DNA of 64,000 nt from NCBI RefSeq assembly GCF_001677885.1, contig NZ_LOCQ01000059.1, positions 62,001 to 126,000 of the forward strand. Reading direction: 5' to 3'. This stretch comes from Janthinobacterium psychrotolerans. GTDB taxonomy: Bacteria > Pseudomonadota > Gammaproteobacteria > Burkholderiales > Burkholderiaceae_D. The notes beneath the pieces were generated by a model that made no database searches, was not told where the DNA came from, and was given only the letters and a program-made list of their open reading frames with translations. Shown here one piece after another: positions 56,919 to 64,000 of the stretch. Within the stretch, counting starts at the first letter, position 1, and every line of letters begins with the position of its first letter. The position numbers and the translations under genes were made by a program.

Positions 56919-58460
56919 ATGACCCCGCTTGCCACCGCCACCCCGCTCTACAGCATCGCCGAAATCCGCGCCATCGAAACAGCCGCCACGCAGTCTTTGC
57001 CGCAAGGCGTCCTGATGGCGCGCGCCGGCCAGGCCGCCGCCAGCGCCGCCCTGAAAATCCTGCACCATCTGTCGGACGGTGACGCGGCCCATATGCGCGT
57101 GCTGGTGCTGGCCGGCCCCGGCAACAACGGCGGCGACGCGCTGGAAGCGGCGGCCCACCTGGCCGGCAGCGGCATCGAAGTGCTGGTGTGGCTGGCGCCG
57201 GAAGCCGCATCGACCTCGCCCGAACGCGAACAGGCGGCCTCGCGCGCGCGCAACAGCGCGGCGCGCTTTATCGATGGCGCGACCACCATGGCCAGCTCCG
57301 CCATCAATGCCGCGCCATGGCATCTGATCATCGACGGCCTGTTCGGCATCGGCGCCACGCGCCCTTTGACTGGCGTGTGCGGCGAGATGGCGCAGCTGGT
57401 CAACCAGCAAAGCTGTCCGGTGCTGGCCCTCGATGTGCCCAGCGGCCTGCATGCCGATACCGGGACGGTCGAAGGCGTGGCCATCCGCGCCACGCACACG
57501 ATCACGTTTATCGGCGACAAGCCGGGCCTGCACACGGCCGACGGTCGCGATCACGCGGGCGAAGTGGAAGTGGCGGCGCTGGCCATAGCGCCAGCCTTGC
57601 TGCCGCAGGCCGGCGCACAATTGAACGGCGTGCACCTGTTCGCGCGCCATTTGCAGCCGCGCCGGCAAAATACCCACAAGGGCAGCTATGGCAGCGTGGC
57701 GGTGCTCGGTGGCGCCACCGGCATGTCGGGCGCACCGGTCCTGGCGGCGCGCGCGGCCCTGCATGCGGGCGCGGGCCGCGTCACCATCGGCTTTCCCGAC
57801 GCGCCGCTCGCTTATGACAGCGGCCAGCCCGAGCTGATGTGCCGGCGCGCGCGCGACATCGATTTTACGGGGCTGCAGTTCGGCGCGCTGGTGGCCGGCC
57901 CCGGCCTGGGTGGCGACACCGACAGCGTGGAGTTGCTGCAGCGGGCGATCGACAGCGACAGCGCGCTGCTGCTGGACGCCGACGCGCTGAACCTGATGGC
58001 GGCCGAACCGGAACTGCAGTCGGCGCTGGCCACGCGCAGCGGCGCCGGCGCCACCATCCTCACGCCGCATCCGCTGGAGGCGGCGCGCCTGCTCGACATG
58101 ACGGTGGCCGAAGTGCAGGCCGACCGCCTCGCCTGCGCGCGCCAGCTGGCCGCGCAACTGGGCGTGATCGTGGTATTGAAAGGTTCGGGCACGGTGATCG
58201 CGGCCCAGGATGGCGGCGTGGTGATCAATAACACCGGCAGCCCGGCATTGTCCACCGCCGGCACCGGCGACGTGCTGGCGGGCCTGTGTGGCAGCCTGCT
58301 GGCCCAAGGCTGGCCGGAGTGGGAAGCGGCGCTCGGCGCCGTGTGGCTGCATGGCGCGGCGGCCGACGCGCTGGTGGCCTCGGGCGCCGGGCCGATCGGC
58401 CTCACCGCCGGCGAGTTGATACCGGCGCTACGCAAGCTGATCAATGCCTTGTCGGCCTGA
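56919..58460 (+). CDS. nnr: bifunctional NAD(P)H-hydrate epimerase / ADP-dependent dehydratase
   Basis: Metabolite-repair enzyme of 513 residues. The N-terminal YjeF_N epimerase domain (about 1-220) has VLAGPGNNGGDALEAA and ALDVPSGLHADTG. The C-terminal ribokinase-like dehydratase (about 235-505) has KGSYGSVAVLGGATGMSGA, TPHPLEAARLL and the catalytic NTGSPALSTAGTGDVLAG. AAGGAAA precedes ATG 56919, which fixes the start; an upstream in-frame ATG lacks conservation. It restores NADH and NADPH from their hydrated forms. It is convergent with the ABC ATPase gene. Confidence 0.96.
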   Translation: MTPLATATPLYSIAEIRAIETAATQSLPQGVLMARAGQAAASAALKILHHLSDGDAAHMRVLVLAGPGNNGGDALEAAAHLAGSGIEVLVWLAPEAASTSPEREQAASRARNSAARFIDGATTMASSAINAAPWHLIIDGLFGIGATRPLTGVCGEMAQLVNQQSCPVLALDVPSGLHADTGTVEGVAIRATHTITFIGDKPGLHTADGRDHAGEVEVAALAIAPALLPQAGAQLNGVHLFARHLQPRRQNTHKGSYGSVAVLGGATGMSGAPVLAARAALHAGAGRVTIGFPDAPLAYDSGQPELMCRRARDIDFTGLQFGALVAGPGLGGDTDSVELLQRAIDSDSALLLDADALNLMAAEPELQSALATRSGAGATILTPHPLEAARLLDMTVAEVQADRLACARQLAAQLGVIVVLKGSGTVIAAQDGGVVINNTGSPALSTAGTGDVLAGLCGSLLAQGWPEWEAALGAVWLHGAAADALVASGAGPIGLTAGELIPALRKLINALSA

Positions 58461-58462
58461 TT

Positions 58463-59218
58463 TTAAACCAGCCGTCCCGCCGCGATGGTGATGGTGCGCC
58501 CGCAGCGCGCCGCGATCGAGGTATCGTGCGTGACCAGCACCAGGGTCGAGCCGCGTTCGCGGTTCAGTTCGAACATCAGCTGTATCACCGCTTCCCCGGT
58601 GGCCGCGTCCAGGCTGCCGGTTGGCTCGTCGGCAAACAGCAGCGGCGGCTCGGTGACAAAAGCGCGCGCCAGCGCCACGCGCTGCTGTTCGCCACCCGAC
58701 AGGTATTTCGGGTAGTGCTTCAGGCGGCTGCCAAGGTTGACCCGGCCCAGCATGGCCTGGGCTTTTTCCTTTGCATCGGGGTCACCGCGCAGTTCCAGCG
58801 GCAGCATCACGTTTTCCAGCGCCGTCAGGTGCGCCAGCAGCTGGAACGACTGGAACACGAAGCCGAGTTTTTCCTTGCGAAAGCCGGCGCGGCCGTCTTC
58901 GTCGAGGGCAAAGATATCGGTGCCGTCGAGGATCACCTTGCCCGCGCTGGGCGTATCGAGGCCAGCCAGCAAGCCGAGCAAGGTAGACTTGCCGGAACCG
59001 GAAGCGCCGACGATGGCCAGCGTCTCGGCCGTTTGCACGGTAAAATCAAGTTGATGCAGGATGGTGAGCTCACCATCGGCATCGGGTACGCGCTTGGCCA
59101 GCCCCACCACTTCGATGGCTTGCTGGCCGCTCTGGTTCGCTGTGGATGCCGCCGGCCGCTGGCCTGAGGCAGCATGGGGAATGAAATTGGTGGAAGTCGC
59201 TTTAGGGAATTCGGGCAT
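58463..59218 (-). CDS. ABC transporter ATP-binding protein, LolD/YbbA type
   Basis: ATPase of 251 residues. It has Walker A GASGSGKST, Q-loop FVFQSFQLL, signature LSGGEQQRVALARA and Walker B LLFADEPTGSLD, with the His switch in VTHDTS. An extra N-terminal tail of about 35 residues precedes the usual start of the domain. In many proteobacteria this ATPase (YbbA) lies divergent from the esterase TesA and next to a permease (YbbP). Here only TesA is adjacent. Its start codon overlaps the tesA start on the other strand, so the true start may lie further downstream at a non-ATG codon. Confidence 0.9.
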   Translation of the reverse strand: MPEFPKATSTNFIPHAASGQRPAASTANQSGQQAIEVVGLAKRVPDADGELTILHQLDFTVQTAETLAIVGASGSGKSTLLGLLAGLDTPSAGKVILDGTDIFALDEDGRAGFRKEKLGFVFQSFQLLAHLTALENVMLPLELRGDPDAKEKAQAMLGRVNLGSRLKHYPKYLSGGEQQRVALARAFVTEPPLLFADEPTGSLDAATGEAVIQLMFELNRERGSTLVLVTHDTSIAARCGRTITIAAGRLV

Positions 59219-59906
59219 GCTGATCTATCTTAAAAAATTTCGTGAACAAATAAGTACCGGAAATACGAGCCAGTCGCGGCGGCGCTCGCTGTCCTTGCTT
59301 CCTGCGGCAGCCCTGCTGCTGGCGTCAAGCATGACGAACGCCTATTCTGCACCAAAAACGCTGCTGGTGCTCGGTGACAGTCTCTCTGCCGAGTACGGCC
59401 TGGCGCGCGGCACGGGCTGGGTGGCGTTGCTGGAACAGCGACTGAAGGCACAGAAGAACGACACGCGCATCGTCAACGCCAGCATCAGCGGCGAGACCAC
59501 CAGCGGTGGCCGCGCGCGCCTGCCGGCCCTGCTGGCCAGGCACCAGCCCGATGTGGTGCTGATCGAACTGGGCGCCAACGACGGCCTGCGCGGCCTGCCG
59601 GTGACGGCCGCCGAAGCAAACCTGCGCGCCATGGGCGACGCGGCCAGGAAAACCGGGGCGCAAGTGGTGCTGGTAGGCATGCGCATGCCGCCCAATTATG
59701 GCCGCGATTACGCCGACAAGTTCTATGGCGTGTACGGCAAGCTGTCGAAAGAATGGAAGGCGCCGCTGGTGCCCTTCATGTTCGAAGGCATCATGGACAA
59801 GCCACAATGGTTCCAGGCCGACCGCCTGCATCCGAATGCCGAGGCGCATCCGACGATTCTGAAAAATATCTGGCCGCAGTTGTCGCCGTTGTTGGGCGCA
59901 AAGTAG
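59217..59906 (+). CDS. tesA: SGNH-family arylesterase / thioesterase I
   Basis: Periplasmic esterase of 229 residues. A long signal peptide (hydrophobic core LLPAAALLLASSM, cut near residue 45) precedes the SGNH hydrolase core. Block I is GDSLSAEYG with the catalytic Ser, block II Gly is near SGETTSGG, block III is ELGANDGLRG, and block V is DRLHPN with Asp and His. It hydrolyses acyl-CoA, aryl esters or lysophospholipids. AGGGAA lies upstream of ATG 59217, supporting this start. A REP-like repeat begins at its stop codon. Confidence 0.93.
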   Translation: MLIYLKKFREQISTGNTSQSRRRSLSLLPAAALLLASSMTNAYSAPKTLLVLGDSLSAEYGLARGTGWVALLEQRLKAQKNDTRIVNASISGETTSGGRARLPALLARHQPDVVLIELGANDGLRGLPVTAAEANLRAMGDAARKTGAQVVLVGMRMPPNYGRDYADKFYGVYGKLSKEWKAPLVPFMFEGIMDKPQWFQADRLHPNAEAHPTILKNIWPQLSPLLGAK

Positions 59907-60001
59907 GTCGGATTAGCGGCGCAGCGGCGTAATCCGACACCACCACGGTCGCGGCCAACAATGTTGTCGGATTACGGCCCGATGGGCCTAATCCGACCTA
60001 C
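59903..60001. repeat. REP-like paired palindromes
   Basis: Two palindromic units lie back to back. The first is GTCGGATTA...TAATCCGAC (about 59907-59939) and the second is GTCGGATTA...TAATCCGAC (about 59966-59998). The outer ends GTAGGTCGGATTA and TAATCCGACCTAC also pair over the full 99 bases. This is the form of REP/BIME intergenic repeats. The first unit starts at the esterase stop codon. Confidence 0.75.
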
Positions 60002-60023
60002 GAACTTTGCTCAGATAGAAAAA

Positions 60024-60050
60024 TAGCCGCTCGAAAGCGGCTATTTTTTT
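60024..60050. terminator. intrinsic terminator between tesA and ppiD
   Basis: The stem AGCCGCT-cgaa-AGCGGCT is followed by seven T residues on the forward strand and preceded by A residues, so it can work in both directions. It lies just after the stop of ppiD on the reverse strand and beyond tesA. Confidence 0.85.
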
Positions 60051-60064
60051 GTGGTAGCGGAAGC

Positions 60065-61987
60065 TTACGGTGCTTCGGCGACCGGGGCGGCGGCGGTGAC
60101 CGGTTTGACGATCTTCACCTTGGCCTTGTGTTTCAGGTACTCGACGTAATCGAACATTTCCTGCTGCGCCAGGATGCCGCTGATCTGGTCTTTCTCCTGC
60201 TGGCGGCGGGCGGCGTCCACTTCGGCTGGCTGCTGCACTTTGCCCACGCGGTAGATGCCATAACCCAGGGCCGGCAGCTCCACGCCCACATAGGCTGGCA
60301 GCTTGCTGGTGTCGGCCTTCATCACTTGTGCGATGGCGGCGCGGTTGATTCCGTCGAGCTTGCTGCGCGATACCCATTGGGCGGCGCCGAAACCGGTGGC
60401 GTCACCCGAAGTCTTCAGTGCGGCCAGCCTGGTTTCGCCAGCTTTCCTGGCCAGCTTGGCCGCTTCTTCCAGGGTTACACGCTGGCGTATCATGGCGTCG
60501 ACTTCGGCCAGTGGACGCTTGGTCGCAGGCTTGAATTCCACCACGCGCCCGGCGATCAGGGTATTGGCGCCAACCGACACGGCTTCCGTGTTGCGCTTGT
60601 CTTTCAGCGAGTCGTTCGAGAAGATGGCGGTCAGGAACTTGGCGTTGTTGTACGGCGCGGCGCCCAGTGCCGGCGACGGCGTGCGCGACAGGCTGGCGAC
60701 GGTTTCCACTTTCAGTTTCAGCTTGTCGGCCACTGGCTTCAGGCTGTCCGACTGCTCATACACGGTGTTGGTGAACTGTTCGGCCATTTCCGAGTATTTT
60801 TTCGCCGCGAACTGCTTGCGCAGGTCGGCCGTGATCTGGCCCTTCACTTCGTCCAGGGTTTTGACATGCTGTGGCTTGATGCTGGTGACCGTCAATACAT
60901 GGTAGCCGTAGTCCGAGGTGATGACGTCGCTGATTTCGCCCTGCTTGAGCTTGTAGGCGGCTTCTTCCAGCGGTTTTGGCAAGGCATCCTTGACAACCGG
61001 GCCCAGATCGCCGCCCAGTTCGGCAGAGGCCGGATCTTCCGACTTGGCCTTGGCCACGGCGGCAAAGGTTGCCGGCGCCTTGCGCACTTCGGCCAGGATC
61101 GCTTCGGCCTTGGCCTTGGCGGCGGCCTTGTCGGCGGCGGAGGCATCTTTCTTGACCGTCACCAGGATATGGCTGGCGCTGCGCGCTTCGCCGCTGGTGT
61201 AGGCTTTCTGGTTCTTGTCGTAGTAGCTTTGCACGTCGGCGTCGCTGACGTCGACCTGGTCGCCCACGGCGGCGCCGTCGAGCACCACGTATTCGATTTT
61301 CGCCTGCTCGGGAATCTCGAAGAACTTGCCGTTCTTGTCGTAGAAATCCTTGACCATGGCGTCGGTCACTTTGACTTCGGGCACGAACTGGGCCACCGGC
61401 AGCAGCAGCTCCTGCACTTCACGCTCTTGCGAAGTGATGTCCGACAGGCGCTTGGCGACCGAGTTCGGCGCGAAGGCGCTGTTCTGCACGGCGCCGGCCA
61501 GTTGCTGCAGGGCCAGGTCGCTGCGGCGGCGGGCATCGTACATCTGTGGCGTCATGCCTTGGGCGGCCAGCATGGCCTTGTAGCGTTCCAGGTCGAATTT
61601 ACCGTCCGGCAGGGTCAGGCCAGGAATTTCCAGGACTTCCTTCTGCAGCACGGCGTCGCTGATGACCAGCTTGCTGCGGCCGACTTCGGCGGCGATGGCG
61701 CGCTCGGCGATCAGGTTGTCGAGGATGCTCTGGCGCGCTTCCGGCGTGTCGAACATTTTCTGGTCGAACTGCTCGCCCATCATCTGGCGGTAGCGTTCGA
61801 TCTGCTGGCGTTGGGCTTCTTCATATTGCTGCTGCGTGACGACCTGGTCGCCGACCTTGGCGATGGTGTTCGCGCTGTCGCCGAAGCTTTGGTAGCCACT
61901 GATACCGACCAGTGCAAATGACGGAACGATGATCAGCATGAGCAGGAACTGCATCAAGCGTCGATGGGTACGAATAAATTCAAACAT
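60065..61987 (-). CDS. ppiD: SurA N-terminal/PpiC peptidyl-prolyl isomerase, PpiD type
   Basis: Inner-membrane chaperone of 640 residues facing the periplasm. One N-terminal helix (LMQFLLMLIIVPSFALVGIS, about 12-32), a SurA-like N-terminal domain (about 35-220) and a PpiC parvulin domain (about 270-365) with ASHILVTVKK and the GGDLGPVVK loop are seen. It helps outer-membrane and secreted proteins fold as they leave Sec. ATG 61987 (MFEFIRTHRR) matches the usual start, and a longer frame upstream has no support. Its place after lon, hupB and tRNA genes is typical for this bacterial group. Confidence 0.95.
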   Translation of the reverse strand: MFEFIRTHRRLMQFLLMLIIVPSFALVGISGYQSFGDSANTIAKVGDQVVTQQQYEEAQRQQIERYRQMMGEQFDQKMFDTPEARQSILDNLIAERAIAAEVGRSKLVISDAVLQKEVLEIPGLTLPDGKFDLERYKAMLAAQGMTPQMYDARRRSDLALQQLAGAVQNSAFAPNSVAKRLSDITSQEREVQELLLPVAQFVPEVKVTDAMVKDFYDKNGKFFEIPEQAKIEYVVLDGAAVGDQVDVSDADVQSYYDKNQKAYTSGEARSASHILVTVKKDASAADKAAAKAKAEAILAEVRKAPATFAAVAKAKSEDPASAELGGDLGPVVKDALPKPLEEAAYKLKQGEISDVITSDYGYHVLTVTSIKPQHVKTLDEVKGQITADLRKQFAAKKYSEMAEQFTNTVYEQSDSLKPVADKLKLKVETVASLSRTPSPALGAAPYNNAKFLTAIFSNDSLKDKRNTEAVSVGANTLIAGRVVEFKPATKRPLAEVDAMIRQRVTLEEAAKLARKAGETRLAALKTSGDATGFGAAQWVSRSKLDGINRAAIAQVMKADTSKLPAYVGVELPALGYGIYRVGKVQQPAEVDAARRQQEKDQISGILAQQEMFDYVEYLKHKAKVKIVKPVTAAAPVAEAP

Positions 61988-62333
61988 GGTCAGCCAATTC
62001 GGGATGAGTGGAACACTATAAAAAAAGGCGAACATGCGTTCGCCTTGATTTCTTCGGCGGAATGGACGGGACACAAGCCCACTTCCCCTTTACTTCCTGA
62101 TTCTACAATGCCCATAGCGCTATAGCAAGGGTAAATCAGGGCGCGCGCCGCGCCCGCCGGCGGCGTTCGCAGCCCGCGAATTAAACCTGCCGAAGCTTAA
62201 GCATGATTTAAAACCAGACATGTTTGATAATCAAAACACCGGCTGCGAATGCCAGCGGCGATCAACAACATAATCGGGCATATAAAACAAAAAACCCGCG
62301 CTGCATATTCATGCAGCGCGGGTTTTCATATTC
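61988..62333. other. intergenic region between ppiD and the tRNA genes
   Basis: About 345 bases upstream of ppiD. The ppiD promoter is expected here but no convincing boxes were found. The right part is AT-richer (62200-62295) and ends with the tRNA terminator hairpin at 62291-62326. No ORF with support is seen. Confidence 0.5.
62291..62326 (-). terminator. intrinsic terminator of the tRNA-Asp pair
   Basis: A long stem, AAAACCCGCGCTGCAT-attc-ATGCAGCGCGGGTTTT, lies 8 bases downstream of the last tRNA on the reverse strand. It ends in a T-run there. Confidence 0.9.
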
Positions 62334-62410
62334 TGGCGGAGCGGACGGGACTCGAACCCGCGACCCCCGACGTGACAGGCCGGTATTCTAACCAACTGAA
62401 CTACCACTCC
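62334..62410 (-). tRNA. tRNA-Asp (anticodon GTC), copy 2
   Basis: The reverse strand gives a 77-base tRNA with acceptor GGAGTGG, D-arm AGTTCAGTTGGTTAGAA, anticodon loop CCTGTCACG with GTC, T-loop GGTTCGAGTCC and encoded CCA end. It differs from the neighbouring copy at two positions (in the anticodon stem region and at the T-arm base). Confidence 0.97.
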
Positions 62411-62427
62411 TAAAGAGCGTATTTTTT

Positions 62428-62504
<77 letters not shown>

Positions 62505-62618
62505 GAAAAATACACATTGCTGCTTGCATCTGTTAGCGGCCAGTTTCCCGTGCCGAAAATTGCGGCACCCGAAAGCGCCGCCAGATGTTTCCGGTGATTG
62601 TCACCTCACCGAAGTCCG

Positions 62619-62891
62619 TTAGTTTACAGCATCCTTCAAAGCTTTACCAGCTTTAAATTTTGGAACTTTTGCCGCTTCGATGGTGATCGCTTCCTTGGTA
62701 CGTGGATTGCGGCCGGTGCGTTCCGCACGCTCGCTCACCGAGAAAGTGCCGAAACCAACGAGTGTCACGCTGTCGTTGTTTTTCAGGGTTTCCGTCACGC
62801 CGCCGATAACAGCGTCGAGTGCGCGCGCAGCGGCGGCCTTGGAAATGTCAGCTGTTTCAGCAATGTGGTCGATCAATTCAGTCTTGTTCAC
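62619..62891 (-). CDS. hupB: HU-type DNA-binding protein
   Basis: Nucleoid protein of 90 residues, the exact family length. [20 protein letters not shown] forms the helical dimer body, and [18 protein letters not shown] leads into the DNA-binding arm with TKEAITI. GTG 62891 is chosen as start: it gives the standard N-terminus and has GGGGA five bases upstream. The ATG at 62897 would overlap that ribosome site. It lies 202 bases after lon on the same strand, the usual lon-hupB arrangement. Confidence 0.95.
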   Translation of the reverse strand: MNKTELIDHIAETADISKAAAARALDAVIGGVTETLKNNDSVTLVGFGTFSVSERAERTGRNPRTKEAITIEAAKVPKFKAGKALKDAVN

Positions 62892-63045
62892 TAGCATCCC
62901 CAATTACAAAGGTATAAAACGTTTACCGTCCTGTTGCGGCGCTTTTGGCGCTGCGGGTCCGGCGAAAAAAATGTGCAGCCGTATTAAACAAGCCGTACTG
63001 TATATGTGTCAAGCGCTTTGGGGCCGCAATTCACGTTTGCATATG

Positions 63046-63072
63046 AAACAAGCGCCCTAAAAGCGCTTGTTT
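63046..63072 (-). terminator. possible terminator hairpin after lon
   Basis: Arms AAACAAGCGC and GCGCTTGTTT enclose a 7-base loop, about 20 bases past the lon stop codon on the reverse strand. The T-run is only three bases, so it may be an attenuator or mRNA stabiliser rather than a strong terminator. Confidence 0.5.
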
Positions 63073-63093
63073 GGGTAAAACCGCGGTAAAACG

Positions 63094-64000
63094 TTAGTGT
63101 TTTACCACCTCGCCCGCGGCGTCCGGCTTGGCCGCCGCGGCGGCGACAGGCTCCACGGCCGGCACTTCCACCAGCGGTTCAGGCAGGCGTTCCAGCGCGA
63201 TTTCCAGCACTTTGTCGATCCAGCGCACCGGCACGATCTCGAGCTTGTTCTTGACATTGTCCGGAATCTCGGCAAGGTCCTTCACGTTCTGCTCGGGAAT
63301 CAGCACCGTCTTGATGCCGCCGCGATGGGCCGCCAGCAGCTTCTCTTTCAGGCCGCCGATCGGCAGCACTTCGCCGCGCAAGGTGATTTCGCCCGTCATC
63401 GCCACATCGGCGCGCACCGGGATGCCCGTAAATACCGACACCATCGCCACCGTCATGGCGGCGCCGGCGGACGGACCGTCCTTCGGCGTCGCGCCTTCCG
63501 GCACGTGGATATGGATGTCGCTCTTCTCGAACACATCCGGTTTGATGCCGAGGCGTGCGGAACGGCTGCGCACGACGGTACGGGCCGCTTCGATCGATTC
63601 CTTCATCACGTCGCCCAAGGTGCCGGTGCGGATCACGCCGCCCTTGCCCGGCATCGACACCGCTTCGATGGTCAAGAGATCGCCGCCCACTTCGGTCCAT
63701 GCCAGGCCGACGACCTGGCCTACCTGGTTTTCCTTCTCGGCCACGCCAAAGTCATAACGGCGCACACCAAGGAACTTGTCCAGGTTCTTCGAGTTGACGA
63801 TCACCTTCTTGTCCGACTTTTTCAGCAGCAGCATCTTGACCACCTTGCGGCAGATCTTCGACACTTCGCGTTCCAGCGAACGCACGCCGGCTTCGCGCGT
63901 GTAGTAGCGGATGATGTCACGCAGCGCCGATTCGGCCACCGAGATCTCTTCTTCCTTCAGGCCATTGTTCTTGATCTGTTTCGGCAGCAGGTAGCGCTGG
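63094..64000 (-). CDS. lon: ATP-dependent Lon protease, C-terminal part (5' end outside window)
   Basis: The 302 codons seen cover the end of the AAA+ domain and the whole proteolytic domain of this cytoplasmic quality-control protease. [20 protein letters not shown] is the sensor-2 region. The catalytic Ser lies in [12 protein letters not shown] and the catalytic Lys in [15 protein letters not shown] 20-odd residue Ala/Val-rich tail ends the protein. The reading frame stays open to the right edge. The gene precedes hupB in the standard order. Confidence 0.97.
   Translation of the reverse strand, partial: QRYLLPKQIKNNGLKEEEISVAESALRDIIRYYTREAGVRSLEREVSKICRKVVKMLLLKKSDKKVIVNSKNLDKFLGVRRYDFGVAEKENQVGQVVGLAWTEVGGDLLTIEAVSMPGKGGVIRTGTLGDVMKESIEAARTVVRSRSARLGIKPDVFEKSDIHIHVPEGATPKDGPSAGAAMTVAMVSVFTGIPVRADVAMTGEITLRGEVLPIGGLKEKLLAAHRGGIKTVLIPEQNVKDLAEIPDNVKNKLEIVPVRWIDKVLEIALERLPEPLVEVPAVEPVAAAAAKPDAAGEVVKH

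Overview
The window is GC-rich (roughly two thirds G+C by eye), tightly packed DNA from a Gram-negative betaproteobacterium, most likely Oxalobacteraceae (Janthinobacterium, Duganella or Massilia type). That placement rests on purT, a single-chain 1345-residue purL, nadB, nnr, the lon-hupB-tRNA-Asp-ppiD order, and the XrtA/PEP-CTERM exopolysaccharide genes. No search could be run, so the genus is an inference.

Layout. 1-6966: exosortase A (XrtA)-associated genes. A PLP decarboxylase and an acyl-CoA ligase run leftward. An acyltransferase-like gene, an acyl carrier protein, two alpha/beta hydrolases, a glycosyltransferase and a TPR protein run rightward as an overlapping operon. 6953-17458: a mixed housekeeping and accessory stretch (SUFU-like protein, purT, LysR regulator with divergent MFS exporter, CPBP-like protein, chemotaxis receptor, LpxO-type hydroxylase, DUF1439 lipoprotein, a 24-residue membrane peptide, a membrane protein, hemerythrin). 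17560-22391: the PEP-CTERM control and EPS module (sugar transferase, kinase PrsK, sigma-54 activator PrsR). 22597-24210: nadB.

24241-32717 is the most unusual region. It is a six-gene leftward operon with nearly every junction overlapping: a vWA protein (TerY-like), a PP2C phosphatase, two paralogous membrane-anchored kinase-like proteins and two paralogous exported MORN-repeat proteins. This resembles the TerY-P phosphosignalling triad, expanded by two gene duplications. A full terB lies nearby (36386-36841), and a decayed piece of terB lies between (33720-33841). Around them are a low-GC membrane protein, a LuxR regulator and two small exported paralogues, one of them frameshifted.

37119-41156 is purL. 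41431-53764 is a signalling block: a receiver-TPR protein, an HTH-receiver protein, an Hpt protein, three sensor histidine kinases (two of them hybrids) and two HD-GYP proteins. It looks like a phosphorelay feeding c-di-GMP breakdown. 53935-59906 holds a zinc alcohol dehydrogenase with a divergent AraC regulator, an HlyD remnant, a small membrane protein, nnr, an ABC ATPase and a TesA-type esterase. 60065-64000 holds ppiD, two tRNA-Asp genes, hupB and the 3' part of lon.

Together the window supports surface polysaccharide and protein-sorting functions, envelope stress phosphosignalling and c-di-GMP control, set among conserved purine, NAD and protein-quality genes.
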